A stretch of 64,000 nucleotides of DNA, taken from Powellomyces hirtus. Its lineage: Eukaryota > Chytridiomycota > Chytridiomycetes > Spizellomycetales > Powellomycetaceae. Positions within the stretch are counted from its first letter, which is position 1. Each line of letters starts with the position of its first letter. Below, in pieces: positions 10,406 to 21,553 of this stretch. A model generated the notes under the pieces. That model saw only the letters and a program-made list of their open reading frames with translations, was not told where the DNA came from and searched no databases. A program made the translations under genes and the position numbers. The stretch lies in assembly GCA_025526995.1 (NCBI GenBank), contig JAHLKG010000001.1, forward strand, positions 558,001-622,000. Direction: 5' to 3'.

Positions 10406-12899
10406 TCACCGCCGCCGCGTGTAGAAGATTACGTACGCCGAGCTACCGAAAGCGCTCGCTGGTCCGTTCGAACACAATGAGACGGAGGCATCATTTTTCT
10501 TGTACCACTTGTCATCATCGAAGTTCCGGATATGAGCCACGTAATGTCCGCCATTCAAGCTTCCGATGTGATTCGAGACTCCGAATAGATCGTAGCGTAT
10601 CACAGACTCTTGGCCTTCCCGATCAGAAGGGTTAGGGAACCCATCAGAGAAAACATCCTCAATACATACAGCTAACCTTCCAAGTTACTCATTACTCCGT
10701 CCAATGTCAGATCCTTGACCGGAAACTGTACGTCACATTCGATCTTACTTCTCGAATACGTGGAGTACGAGAATCGTTTCAGATCTATATGAGGGTGTGC
10801 CGTCCATGAGAATAGATCAGTGGCGTCGCCTGAAGTGTGGGGAGCTAACTTACGAATCACCAAAATCTCTGGACATTGATGTATCCTCAGTGATTTGCTT
10901 GCTGGATGGTAGCCATTGCAAGCATCGCATTTGTATGGAGCTTCCAAAACTTCTTCGCTGGCAAACTCAGCCAAACACTCCAGCAGGGTACACTCGCCAT
11001 CACCTGCAAGACCCGATCGGTAGCTTGACTGGACCTGCTTGGCTCGTCAGTATGCCCCTTGCCAGTAATTGTGCTAATGATGCCAACCTTTGGAATGGGT
11101 AGTGAAAGATCCCAGAACGTCTCGAAAGTTCGCGACTTCTTTTTACAATTGCTGCAAGTTATGGTACTCATGAACTGGCCACCAAACAAATTGAATATGG
11201 TGCTATCATTTGCCGCATGATATCGGTTCCATGCGAATCGTGCCTTGTCAATATCGCTGGACGGAGGATACCGCTATCAAGAATCTACATAGCGTAAAGT
11301 CGAATTGATTTACTTTTAAGACCTCACCTCAATCGATCCACGTCAGCGTCTTTGTAATTGAAACGAGGACGTTCGCGCACTCGGTTCAGATCCTCATGAA
11401 GCCCATCCAACAGGAACCTCAGAAACTCTGATGTTGATTGAAGCAATTTAACATACAGTTTCTGCATGTGATCACAATGATCGGGACAGCGAAGGTACCT
11501 TGCGCGTCCTGTTGGCTATCAGAATGTCGGTACATTGGAAGGTAGCCACCGTAAACAGCAAAGGATGAGTGGCTTACTCATATCCGACGAACTGTGGCGC
11601 CCAATCTTCCAAATGCTCTTTGAATCGAGATGGGGCAATGGCTCTGTCGTTACCCGGCTGCATGATTTTCAAAACCAGTTCCGAGAAAGCTTTAAAGCCA
11701 TCAAAGTGCTTTAGCAACGTGTTACATATCAAAGCAGTCGACAAGTGGATAATACCTAACGCAAGTTTACCCTTTGTGGGACTGCTGGTATTGACCTCTT
11801 TGGCAAAGTTTGACGATAACACATAACCCATCAGATGTTCTGCGGCAAACATGCATTGCAGAATAGAGTTCATAAAGCATGTATTTCCAAGATTCTTCAA
11901 CCCGGCGAGGCCCCGTGGCGGAGTCTCACGCTTCAGAGCATACTGGGAAACGGATCGTTTTTTGCTATCTGAGTGAAGCAACCTTTCGATATCCGAACTT
12001 CCAGCGGCCTTCGGGGCGATCTTGTAAGACAGCCGCCGCAAAGTAAAGGGGGAGGCTCCGGGACGCATGTCGGAGAGCGTGAGCTCCCTCATCTGTGGAA
12101 TGGGCGTACTTTGCTCGATGGACGAAGCGCGCCGCCTGTTATGCTGAGTCTTCGCTGGAGGAAGACTTTGTGGTGGCGTAGGTAGAATCGGAAACATTGA
12201 TTCTTCTTTGTCCCGTCGATCTGCCGATCGCGACCTCAGAGTTAATCGTTCAGTCAAAGTTTGCTTCAAAGTCTGAGACTTCTGAGACGGCTGTCTTGAT
12301 GAAGTTTTCGGTTCGTACGAGTATGCACTAGTCGTCATTTTAGACGTCTTGGTGATCGTTTTTCTGTCATAATCCGCTGATAGCTTGACAGCTCGTTTGC
12401 TCTTGCTGTACGCATCTTCAACCTGCTTCATCCTTCGTCTGACCGAGCTAACTGAAGCGTCATCGGAAGACGACAGTTTATCCTTTGAGCCACATGTTGA
12501 AAGACGGCTAGACGAAGAATAATTGCTGTTCCTGAACGTTGCTGTATCACCAAGCTTGTCGAGGGACATATGCGGCGAGTTCAGAGAACCGGTTCTTCGC
12601 AAAACCCCAATAGGAACAAACGAGGTGGCTGAGGAGTCCTGAGAGCCACGTTTGAACACTTTCCCTCTGTCATATATCGATCCGCTCACATCATTCTTCA
12701 GCTTCCTGACGGATATTGCCGTTCCCGACGGTGTTGTGTTTAGCGGTATGTCGCTCTGCCCTCCGTCTTGCGACCCTACCCCGATCCCGTTGGAGCTATT
12801 GGAGCTAGCCTGAGATGTGGAAAACACTCCACGGGACGATCCCAGAACAGTCGATTTGGCATATCTGCTTGAGTTGTATGTCATGTATGAGAATCTCAT
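10406..12899 (-). CDS. Ubiquitin-specific protease (USP/UBP family)
   Basis: This cysteine protease removes ubiquitin from proteins. The first ATG in frame is 12899 (MRFSYMTYNSSRYAKS); the open frame begins with TTG further up. Residues 1 to about 330 are Ser/Arg/Lys-rich and look disordered. The USP catalytic domain starts at RGLAGLKNLGNTCFMNSILQ, where the Cys is the nucleophile. Across introns follow the zinc-finger cysteines (ITCSNCKKKS and YKCDACNGYHPA) and the His box GGHYVAHIRNFDDDKWYKKND. It ends SAYVIFYTRRR at 10406. The layout (long disordered N-terminus, USP domain at the C-terminus) is like human USP2/USP21 or the end of USP8. Which fungal UBP is orthologous is uncertain. Confidence 0.9.
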
Positions 12900-13337
12900 T
12901 TGGTGGTGAAGTTTTGCATTGAAGTTCAAACATGGAAAGCAACGCTGGTCCTAGCAGGGCCTGAGGCACGCGCTCCTGCCTTTGGAGTTTGGCGATCTTG
13001 CGCTAAAGCTTTTGTCCCATTTCAGAGGTCGTTGCTCGAGAACGTTTGCCATCTTCAGAATAGGGTCCCCATCCAAGTGACTAGCCTTTCGAGTATTTCC
13101 AAGATGGAGAAGAGATGGTAGCGCGTTCTTAAGTCGGGCACCTTTGCTTCAACTCGTTGTTTCGCGGCGTCTTTCGTATGGTTGAGTGACGAAAGGTTAC
13201 AGTCTTTACTTTCTATTGCGAACTCAATGATAACACGCAGCGATGCCCAGTGGTACAGACACATAGAAGCGGTATGTGTACATTGAAGGACACAGTCTAT
13301 ACACAAGTCTGCTTTGACGTTTCACCAGCGGGAGCTG
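12900..13337. other. intergenic region upstream of the USP gene
   Basis: These 438 bp lie between the USP start and the 3' end of the next minus-strand gene, and should hold the USP promoter and the neighbour's 3' UTR. Open frames here are short and show no family resemblance. Nothing else was recognised. Confidence 0.4.
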
Positions 13338-16300
13338 TCAAGACAAATTCTTATATAGATTCACGTCGTCCGCCAAGAACTCTGCAATCTCCAACATGTT
13401 GGCGTCTGCATCAAAAGATGGCATGGTTTGCGATTTACCGGGCGAAGAGGAGCTTTGTGATTTGACCTACGAATAGTAAGGGTGTATGAGCAAAGAGAGG
13501 AAGAGGATGCAGGGGAAAGAACACATATTGTGCAAGCTTACCGCGGAGTTTTCGCCAAGAAGAAAGGTCAGGGAATCTTGCCGCGCGATGGTGCCAGGAA
13601 CGAGATTGCCGTCAGAGTTGCTCCGTATGAGTGGCGGATTTACATCCGCTGCATGAAATCTTTGAGCTTGGTCAGATGTTTGCGGTGCGGATGGTAACTG
13701 AAGATCAGGCGGTGGTGCAGTCGTCTGTTGGAAATGTTGCAGAATCTGTTTTGACAATATTGACGATGTTTCCGACGGTGCCAGTACTGTGCGCTAAAAA
13801 ATATGGGCAGCACCGTAAGATTCCGAATTAAAAGAGGTCTCTGAGGGTCACTGAGGGTCTGTATATAGCCACCTTCAGTTTCCTCCGTGTTCTGACTTCC
13901 GATGGCGGGTATGTCGTCTTGCCATCTTCATTGGTGTGACTGTGATATGTGGTGTCTTCAATGTCATCGTCCTGGAAATCAAACACGTTTCTTTGTCGGT
14001 GAATGTGTCCAGACGTCGTAGGAGTAGCCATTTCGCGGTGGAGCTTCGCGATCGGAGTTTTGTCGGACCTAAAGGGGCTGGATACTGCTTGATGACGATG
14101 CAGCTTTGCTGATGCAGCAGAGGCTATTGATGACTGGTAGGCCGCACTGCTCTCCGTGACCACAGAGGAGATTAGGTCTGGGGCTGCGACGATATTGACG
14201 GTATCATCAGGCGGATTATTAACTGACGAACACGCCATGAGGACGGGCGATCTATCGTTCATCAGATATCCCGTCAAAGGCATGCCTCTGGAAACGGGCG
14301 CTACCGTCGGGTGATGCGGACCGCCGTCCACTGCACCCCCAGGGTCAGATGCAGTGGCCGGGAAATGGTTTTCATCCCGAAATTCCGTCAAAGATCCACG
14401 ACTGGGTGTCTCTGTCCGAAATGTGGAGCCGTTGCTTTTCAGCAGTTTATCCGTCGGTAGCGTTGCAGTCGAATCGATTTTGTATCGCGCATTCGCGGAA
14501 GCCGAAGGAGTGGTCGGCCCATGCATGGTCGTGCGCGGAGTGCTATGGTTGATAGCCGTGTTCTTCTCATGCCCCACGCTCGCATTGTCTTCTGTGATTG
14601 GCTGATCTTTGGGCTTGGGCACAGGGAGTACAACTTCTCGACTCCGCAAAAGTTTGATGTAGGCTGACTCTGCCTTCCTGGGCTTCTGTGCTGACTTTCC
14701 ATGAATACCAGTTAACGGCCCAGCCGAGAGCCGTTCTATCAGCGGCGGATTTACCTCCAGAGGTTTTGTCGGGACATCGTCCTCCACTGCCGCACCATCC
14801 GTTACTGCCGAACGTCTTCTCCGGTTGTGTAGACTAACGAAGCCGGTAGAGTTGAATTCATCACGTCCTGCTCCAAAGAACGGCGCAAGAGGTGACGAAG
14901 AGGACTTGTGAGCTTTGTGCTTTCTCGGAGTTGAGGAGACATGCACAAATGGGGTTCCTGATTGGCTCTGTGATAATGGTGGTGTTTTCGCTCTAGTTTG
15001 GTTTTGTGATATTGATGGTGTTTTCGCTCTGGTTTGGTTTTGTGGTAATGGTAGAGTTTTCGCTCTGGTTTGGTTTTGTGGTAATGGTGGTGTTTTCATT
15101 TTGGTTTGGTTTTGTGACAATGGTGGTGTTTTCGCTCTAGTTTGCGTTTGTGACAATGGTGGTGTTTTCGCTCTGACTGGTTTCTGCTGACGAGCAGCAT
15201 TCGGTCGGCGGTGCCTACCATCGCCCGCAGGAACGACGGAAGCAGAATCCCCAATTTGTCCGTTCACACCTGAAATACACTTGACAGTAATGGCAATGTC
15301 GCTGGGACTAGCGAATGTCGTGCTAGCTTCGGGAGAGATGTTATCTTGCTTCTCAGCTAGGAACGGAGGGCTTTCCCTCGTTATGGCTGCATCCTTCGCA
15401 GGTATCCGATCGCTGTCCTCTGATTCAGCAACACCACCCACATTTGCTAGCTTCTTTGATCGCTTCCGTTTCGCGGTTTGTTCAGGCAGGATCAATGAAG
15501 CATCGGTTTTCGCCGGACTCGTTAACTTATTCTTTGCAACGTTTGAGGCCAACGCGGTGTTAGACGTTTCTGCAGTCTCCATCTCAGCATCACCTTGGCA
15601 TGGTCCATCGACATGAGATATTGGCCTTTCTTTCCCACTTTGTAGGTCGCGATCAAGTTGAGGACTAACACCTGGAAATTGATTTCTAATCGCAACGGCA
15701 TCAATTCCGATTGTCGTCCTCCGTATCGCACCGGGTAGGGTGGGAACTACAATCTCAATGGAGGTTTTGATTCTGCTGGTATCAGAACCATAAGGATGGA
15801 TTGCTCGCGTGGGCCAATCCAATGGTAGGGATAAAGTTCGACCGAGCTTGGCTGATTTGTGCTTTCGCCTAGAACCATCGATCGCTGAACTGCTCTTCGC
15901 CATCCTTGTTTCAGGTCCCGCGCCAGCAGATGAATCGAGATTTGCATGATGAAGAATGCTTGTGGATGCCGATTGTTTGTCCAATGGATTTCTGTGAGCG
16001 ACAACCGGTATGGATCTCCTAGGCCTTTTGTAACTTTTTTGTTTCTTATCGTTTGCGTGTTCCATTCCTTTCTCATCCGGACAGGCTCTTTGTGCAAGAG
16101 ACTTAGCTGTTTTTGGCCTATTCCCGTCATTGCCTGCCCGCGATTCATGGATGTTGATGTTGGTAGCGATAGGGTTGAAACTGAAGAAATCTTCCTGTGG
16201 CGGCAGAAGCTGCGGAGATTCTGGCGGATCCATCGAAGCTTCCATATCTACTTGGGTTTCAAGCGGAACATCATTGATCATCTGGAGAGATGGATCTGCC

Positions 16301-17187
16301 ATTAAACTTGATTCCTGCGAGTGCTCATTTGCCTCCCGGTGATTATCTCCATTGCCTTGCTCTTCTTCTATCGCAAAGAATTTCGTAATTGTCTTTCTCC
16401 GCTGCAGTTCGGGAGTCGAAGATTCCTTTCGAGTGCGCTTCTCCAATTTTGCATTGTAAGAAAAGGCACTGCTCAGCTGATTCGCAAACAGGAGTTCCGC
16501 ATGTAGCTTTCTTGGACTTCTTGAGAGTGGAATAAGCTTCGTTGATTCCAGAACCGGCGTTTTCTCCCGAACTTTGGCTATCTTCCGTTTCGGTGACCCC
16601 GGTTGATCGGACGTCGACTTTCGTTTTCGTTTGCGCGATCGCGAACTAGTTTTGCCATTGTCCGCCTGTTGGCTTTCATGTTTGCGTGGTTTGAGAGGGA
16701 CCTGCTCCGATACCTTCCTTGGATGGCTGAGTCCCATTCTGTGACACAACTGGTGATTGCCCCAGCAGCAGCCATTTTGGTCTTCCGCAGATTCTATCTC
16801 CAGATCCGGGATATTTACTGCGTGTGGCCCACTCTGCGCTCCCTGGAGAGCTGGTCGCACTGCCGACCAGCCGGTGGGATCACGGTTCCGAACCTGTAGC
16901 ACTAGAGCTTTCTCATCATCCCCTTTTTGCGACAAACGCCCTGCCATGTGACTTCCACCACTAGTATCAACTACCAAGCGTTCCTCGGCGAAGGCTTCTA
17001 TGCGTCCCAGGTTAGAGGTCAGAGAGGCAACGGAAGGCGGTGTCCGAACGTAACGAAAAAGGCATCGGTTGCGGTCTTTGAGTGGGTTTCTACCGGCGAG
17101 ACTCTCCACGTCCTCTGTAAATCTACCTCCGGTTTCTCTCCTTTGCTTTACGTTCTGTTCGGTCCACGTCTCGATAGTGATTCTCAT
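13338..17187 (-). CDS. Large disordered basic protein of unknown function with a 12-residue tandem repeat
   Basis: I do not recognise this gene. One frame is open for over 1,100 codons. The first ATG in it is 17187 (MRITIETWTEQNV); the frame continues above it from a GTG at 17322, so the start is open to doubt. The protein is low complexity and rich in Ser, Lys, Arg and Pro, with probable nuclear localisation signals (SRSRKRKRKST and SPKRKIAKVR). It has six tandem copies of a 12-residue unit like AKTPPLSQNQTR at 14945-15185. The frame stops at 13828. A GTGGCT..TTTTTTAG intron (about 13794-13872) would instead join KLK to RTVLAPSETSSILSKQ and a last exon ending NLYKNLS at 13338. I favour this because those downstream exons have no start codon of their own. 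No enzyme motif is visible. A nuclear, perhaps chromatin- or spindle-linked, role is a guess. Confidence 0.6.
14945..15185 (-). repeat. 36-bp tandem repeat inside the large disordered gene
   Basis: About six near-identical 36-bp units are visible on the + strand as ggtgttttcgctctggtttg followed by a variable ttgtgataat-like end. On the coding strand each encodes a 12-residue unit with TPPLSQNQ at its core. The unit is a multiple of three, so changes in copy number keep the frame. Confidence 0.85.
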
Positions 17188-17334
17188 GCCAATGTGAAAT
17201 TCGGAGAATGCAAGTTTGGCGCGTACCAAGGCGTACCAACCCCTACGCGATTTCGGAGGTGCAAGGTCGAGCGTGTCTGCGACTTCCGGCCCGAGAAAAA
17301 GATCTTCGCTATTAGTGCACACACTTCCACAAAA
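17188..17334. promoter_or_regulatory. short divergent promoter, repeat-protein gene and COX16
   Basis: Only 147 bp separate the ATG chosen for the disordered protein from the COX16 ATG. If the open frame above 17187 is truly coding, the two genes would nearly touch, which is one reason to prefer the 17187 start. Confidence 0.35.
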
Positions 17335-17781
17335 ATGACAATATTCAAGCGTGGCAAGTCATCAATATTTACCATAGGTCTCCCTTTCTTTGGCGCTATG
17401 ATTATGGGCACCTACGGTATGGCGCATTTGGCTCAAACCCGATACGACTACCATGACACAAAGACAAAACTGGTAAGAGACCACTTCTTTGCAACCGGGG
17501 ATACAGAAGATATTTAATTAACTGATCCTGTTGCATGAACAGCTTGCAAAAAAGGAGCAACTCCAAATAGAAAAGGACCGCAAGCCGTTTAACGTTCAGG
17601 AAGAATACTGGGTATGAAGTGGGGTCCTTCGGTCTTTGGCTATATAGCACACTCCACTTTCAATCAGTCTCATATTCCCTCGTTTGTGTCCTTTCTGGGT
17701 CCACAGAAACTGACGAGTACGAAACAGGATTGGGATGACTGGGATATGGTCCGGGTACAACGACCGGCGGGTGAAGAATAA
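17335..17781 (+). CDS. COX16: Cytochrome c oxidase assembly protein COX16
   Basis: COX16 is a small mitochondrial inner-membrane protein needed to assemble complex IV. Three exons (17335-17472, 17543-17611, 17707-17781) join in frame to 93 residues. The start reads MTIFKRGKSSIFTIGLPFFG, followed by one transmembrane segment (GLPFFGAMIMGTYGMAHLA). The family's TRYDYHDTK and FNVQEEYW follow, and it ends DWDDWDMVRVQRPAGEE. Length and motif order match fungal COX16. Confidence 0.88.
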
Positions 17782-18261
17782 AAATTTGAGAACCTGATAT
17801 CTCCATAGTTGGCCTGAGGCCCAGCGAACTGGCATGACCTTGGATCATTGGATGGACCAGGCAAGCAAAGACTTCCCTGCTCGGGCGCAGTAGCGGTTCT
17901 CAGGCAGAATCATCAACCGATACCCTGAAGACTCAGTTCGTAAGAGCACATCGTTCGAGAGTACGATCGGAGACGTGTCCCCGAGGACGGGACTATCGCT
18001 CTCCTGAACAGCTTATCAGCTTATGACATGGTGCCCGCTTGGACTATTCCTTCAAACAGGCGTTTTCGCGTTATGGAAAACGTCAGAAAGTGCCTTCTGC
18101 GTTTTGATAATCTGGTGATCTCCATCATGGGGAGAACCATGCCGTTGCTGTAACCTGAGCACCGTCCGAAACAGTTCTTAATAGAAACTAGCTCGGCATT
18201 GAATGCATTGACTTTGGTGTTCAGCGAGATCTATTTAATTAGATAGCATTGTTACACCCTT
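17782..18261. other. intergenic region between convergent COX16 and OMS1-like genes
   Basis: These 480 bp lie between two 3' ends. I see no open frame with family resemblance, no tRNA-like T-loop and no repeat. It presumably holds two 3' UTRs. Confidence 0.4.
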
Positions 18262-19047
18262 TCATCTTGTGATCGGTTTCGCAACCATCCACAATGTAGT
18301 GCCGAAATGGTATGTCCTCATCTCCAGTAGGTCTAAACCAGCCTCCTTCACTAGCCCTTCGATATCACGATTCCACCAGCATCCCCAGGCAACGGCATGG
18401 TCTGATGCCGTTTTGTCAAGCGCCTCGTTCAAATACTGGTAATGACCCCTGCCGTGCTCTAACAGTAGGACCTTTCCATCAGGTTTGCAGCAGCGGGCCA
18501 TCTCCTTCAGAGCTGCCACAGGGTCAGAGCAGCTGCAAAGACCAAAAGTATCTATAACGGTGTCAAAACTGGCTGTTGGCACCGCGAGGCCTTGAACATC
18601 CATGATTTTGAACTCTGTCTTTGGCATGGGACGCTGGGATTTGGCCAGCGCAACAAACCTCTTGTAGGCCGCCATAAGCATGCTTTCGCTCACGTCCGAC
18701 ATACACAGCTCCTTGATAGCAGGATTCTCGGCATAGAACTCCAAGTTCCTCCCCGTACCAGCAGACACTTCGAGGACACTGCCTCTAGCAAGGCCTACCA
18801 ACTCCTTTCTCCGGGAGCCGAGGCGCATCAGCCATTCGTCCCAGCCGATCTTTGTGTCATACTCTGATGCCAGAGCGTCAAACACGCCTGGATAGGACTT
18901 TTGATGAGCGGGCTGTTGTAGTGTCGCGGGAGGGGTGGGGAGTTTGTGGATTCGGTAGAGGTGGTATGACGCATATACTGTGGTCCCGTATATTCCGAGT
19001 CCGGAGGTGAGTATCATGAAGGTTCGTGGGGAGATTCGTGGTGGCAT
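18262..19047 (-). CDS. OMS1: OMS1-like mitochondrial membrane methyltransferase
   Basis: This is a class I S-adenosylmethionine-dependent methyltransferase with an N-terminal membrane anchor, as in yeast Oms1 of the mitochondrial inner membrane. The ATG at 19047 gives 261 residues. A hydrophobic stretch lies near residues 10-32 (FMILTSGLGIYGTTVYASYH). SAM-binding motif I is SVLEVSAGTGRNLEFY, followed by MSDVSESML and SFDTVIDTFGLCSCSDP. The frame is open upstream to 19575, but that part contains a glycine run encoded by the poly-C tract and has no family resemblance. It reads through without introns. The substrate is unknown; METTL7-type methyltransferases are the alternative label. Confidence 0.78.
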   Translation of the reverse strand: MPPRISPRTFMILTSGLGIYGTTVYASYHLYRIHKLPTPPATLQQPAHQKSYPGVFDALASEYDTKIGWDEWLMRLGSRRKELVGLARGSVLEVSAGTGRNLEFYAENPAIKELCMSDVSESMLMAAYKRFVALAKSQRPMPKTEFKIMDVQGLAVPTASFDTVIDTFGLCSCSDPVAALKEMARCCKPDGKVLLLEHGRGHYQYLNEALDKTASDHAVAWGCWWNRDIEGLVKEAGLDLLEMRTYHFGTTLWMVAKPITR

Positions 19048-19426
19048 GGTCGACGAGAGTGACTCCGAAATTCCGGAATTCGGTAACGAGGACGAGTGCG
19101 GCTGTGCGAGAGGCGAGGACAAAAGCCTCCGACTTCGACTTGACTGTTTTGGCAGACCTCTACTTCTGTCAATGAATCTGCGAAACAAACGCGCTCGGCG
19201 TTCTTTTTTTTTGAGTTTGAATTTGAGTGCAAGTTCGAAATTTGGAATGTTCTTTCGGGTCAATCGCGTCACGTCATCTTCACACTTGCTTGGTTGTTCC
19301 CCCCCTCCCCCCCCCCCCCCGCCCCGCCGCCCCTGAGAATCCTTCCCCAAACAAACATACCTTCTTGATTTTAGTTCGTACGTCGTTTCATCATCTATAT
19401 ACACCACCTCTTCACTGTCCACCGTC
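19048..19426. promoter_or_regulatory. divergent promoter with poly-C tract
   Basis: These 379 bp separate the OMS1-like and aminotransferase start codons. A C-rich run at about 19301-19325 (over 20 bases, almost all C) stands out, with an A/T-rich stretch downstream toward the aminotransferase ATG. Homopyrimidine tracts are common in fungal promoters. Confidence 0.4.
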
Positions 19427-21215
19427 ATGCAAGGCAAAAAGCAAATGTCGGAGCTGGTCGCTTTCGGAAGCCGCCACATAGGTCGCGGAATCGCACGCAT
19501 GTCAGAGATAGCCTGGGAGAGAGGAGAAGGATCGTGGATGCATAGCGCCGATGGTAAAAAGTACTTGGACTTCACCTGTGGAATTGGTGTTACAAACCTT
19601 GGTATGTGGATGCCTTGTGGTCTCGGTTCAAGGCGTCAAAGTGTCTCTGCTGACCTGACGTTTTTAGGACATTGCCACCCAAAGATCACGAAAGCAGCTC
19701 AGCATCAATGCGGCCAGGTTGTCCATGCGCAATGCAATGTTGGGTATCACGGCCCTCAGTTGCAGTTGATGGAGAAACTGTTGCCGGTCATGCCCCACAA
19801 ATCGCTTGACACCTTTCTGTTCGTCAATTCGGGCTCCGAAGCGGTTGAATCTGCAATCAAACTAGCCAGGCACTCCACCAAGAAGCAAAATGTTATCGTT
19901 ATGCAGGTGCGACTTCGTTTAAAGCAATGCCAACTCTTCCTGATACGATCATCTAAGTCATCTTTTGAATGGCCAGGGGGGATTCCATGGTCGAACCATC
20001 GCAACTGCGTCAATGACTCGATCCAAGGTCCGTCTATACGTTCTTGAGCCAACGCCGCTGATTGACACTAATATTGCGCAATTGCTGTCTTGAAGACTAT
20101 CTACTCAGCAGGATTCGGGCCCATGATGGTCAGTCGTATGTTGGCCTTATAAAGCACACCCTAACTTCGTATGTTGACACTCGAGAACCCATGAAGTCTG
20201 GTGTCTTCACTACACCGTTCCCGTATGAATATCACTACAACCTCTCTCGGGCTGCTCAAGGCAATAAGTCGGATGACGCTTGCGCTGACGAGGCCCTCTG
20301 GCAACTGCGCCTTCTACTCAAGCAGCAGACCGCGCCTTCTGACACAGCGGCCATCATTCTCGAGCCTGTTCTCGGAGAAGGAGGCTATGTCCCAGCCCCC
20401 AAGAGTGAGCTTCACTAGAATGTCTTTCGTGTACAGTCAGACCACTGATCGATTGCTTGCATTCACACAAGAATACATGCAGGGTCTTCGAAAGATATGC
20501 GACGAACACAAAATTCTTCTCATTATCGATGAAGTGCAGTCCGGCTTTGGACGCACGGGAACGTACTTTGCTATTGAGCAATATGATGTGCGGCCCGATA
20601 TCCTGGTTATGGCTAAAGGGATCGCCAACGGCTTCCCTCTCGCTGGTATTGTTAGCCGGAAGGAGATCATGGACTCGCAGACACCCGGCAGCATGGGAGG
20701 CACTTACTCTGGGTAGGAGCTTCGCAAGTCCCGCTCCAATGGGCAAGAGAAGAAATGCTTAACCTGAATCCTAAAAGAAACGCGGTTGCGTGCGCCGCAG
20801 CTGTTGCCTGTGCGGACGTGATGCGGGAGGAGAAGATCCTGCAGAATGTCAAAGCTCGGTAGGTTCAGAGCTTGTATGGTTCAGGTCACATGTGAAGACG
20901 CTGACTCTCAGGGTCAACAGTGGCGACCAGATGCGTGCGGGATTGGAACGTATCCGCAAGGACTCCAACGTCGGGCCTCTGATTGGTGATGTTCGTGGGC
21001 TTGGGCTAATGCTCGGCTTGGAGTTTGCCAGAACCGCGCCAACGGGCATATCCTCGCGGGTGCAGCAGAATTGCATAAAGAACGGCTTGCTGATTCTCAC
21101 TACATCAGTGTTCGAAACGCTGCGGTTCATTCCGCCATTAACAATCTCTGATAAAGAAATGAGCCACGGTCTCGAGATTTTCGAGAAGAGCTTGCACGAG
21201 GCTGCCACTATGTAG
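19427..21215 (+). CDS. Class III pyridoxal-phosphate aminotransferase, 4-aminobutyrate aminotransferase-like
   Basis: The enzyme probably moves the amino group of 4-aminobutyrate to 2-oxoglutarate. The ATG at 19427 begins MQGKKQMSELVAFGSRH; the ATG at 19445 is an alternative. In order come YLDFTCGIGVTNLGHCHPK, FLFVNSGSEAVESAIKLAR, GGFHGRTIATASMT, IILEPVLGEGGYVPAP, LLIIDEVQSGFGRTG (the Asp that contacts the PLP nitrogen) and ILVMAKGIANGFPLAG, whose Lys binds PLP. It ends near 21215 with SLHEAATM. Introns interrupt it about seven times. It lacks an obvious mitochondrial presequence and looks more like the GabT-type branch than classical mitochondrial ABAT. Other class III substrates (acetylornithine, ornithine) cannot be ruled out. 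Confidence 0.87.
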
Positions 21216-21553
21216 AGTGTAGCATTGTATATAGCGTCTTGTAGTTTCACACTTGCTCTGTTCACTTGTAACCCTCCTCTCTGTACACAGCGATTTACTC
21301 CAAAGACTTGCCCAGTTGCGCAACTAAGCCATTCCCAGCTGGTGCCAAGCGTGGTCCAAACAGCCCTCTTAGCAGCAATGTCACACCAATCAAATTTATT
21401 GTGAAGGTTACGCATGCAGAGACAAAGTCTCTTCTGTCACTACAGCCCCTGTCTTTCTGTAGCCAGGTCTGGAAACAACTAGGCCGACTGTTGTAATACA
21501 GCTCCCGAGTAAACAAACATCGTCCCTTGAGCCTTTGAGCCCCAAACTCTGTC
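21216..21553. other. intergenic region between convergent aminotransferase and Argonaute genes
   Basis: These 338 bp lie between two 3' ends. Overlapping open frames occur on both strands but none resembles a known protein. Presumed 3' UTRs. Confidence 0.4.

Noticed and set aside
14915..15190. 91-codon + strand frame with repeated Cys/Trp units
   Set aside because: It is the antisense translation of the 36-bp tandem repeat in the large disordered gene.
19048..19575. Extension of the OMS1-like frame upstream by 176 codons
   Set aside because: It translates the poly-C tract as glycine and lacks resemblance to the family; the ATG at 19047 directly precedes the membrane anchor.
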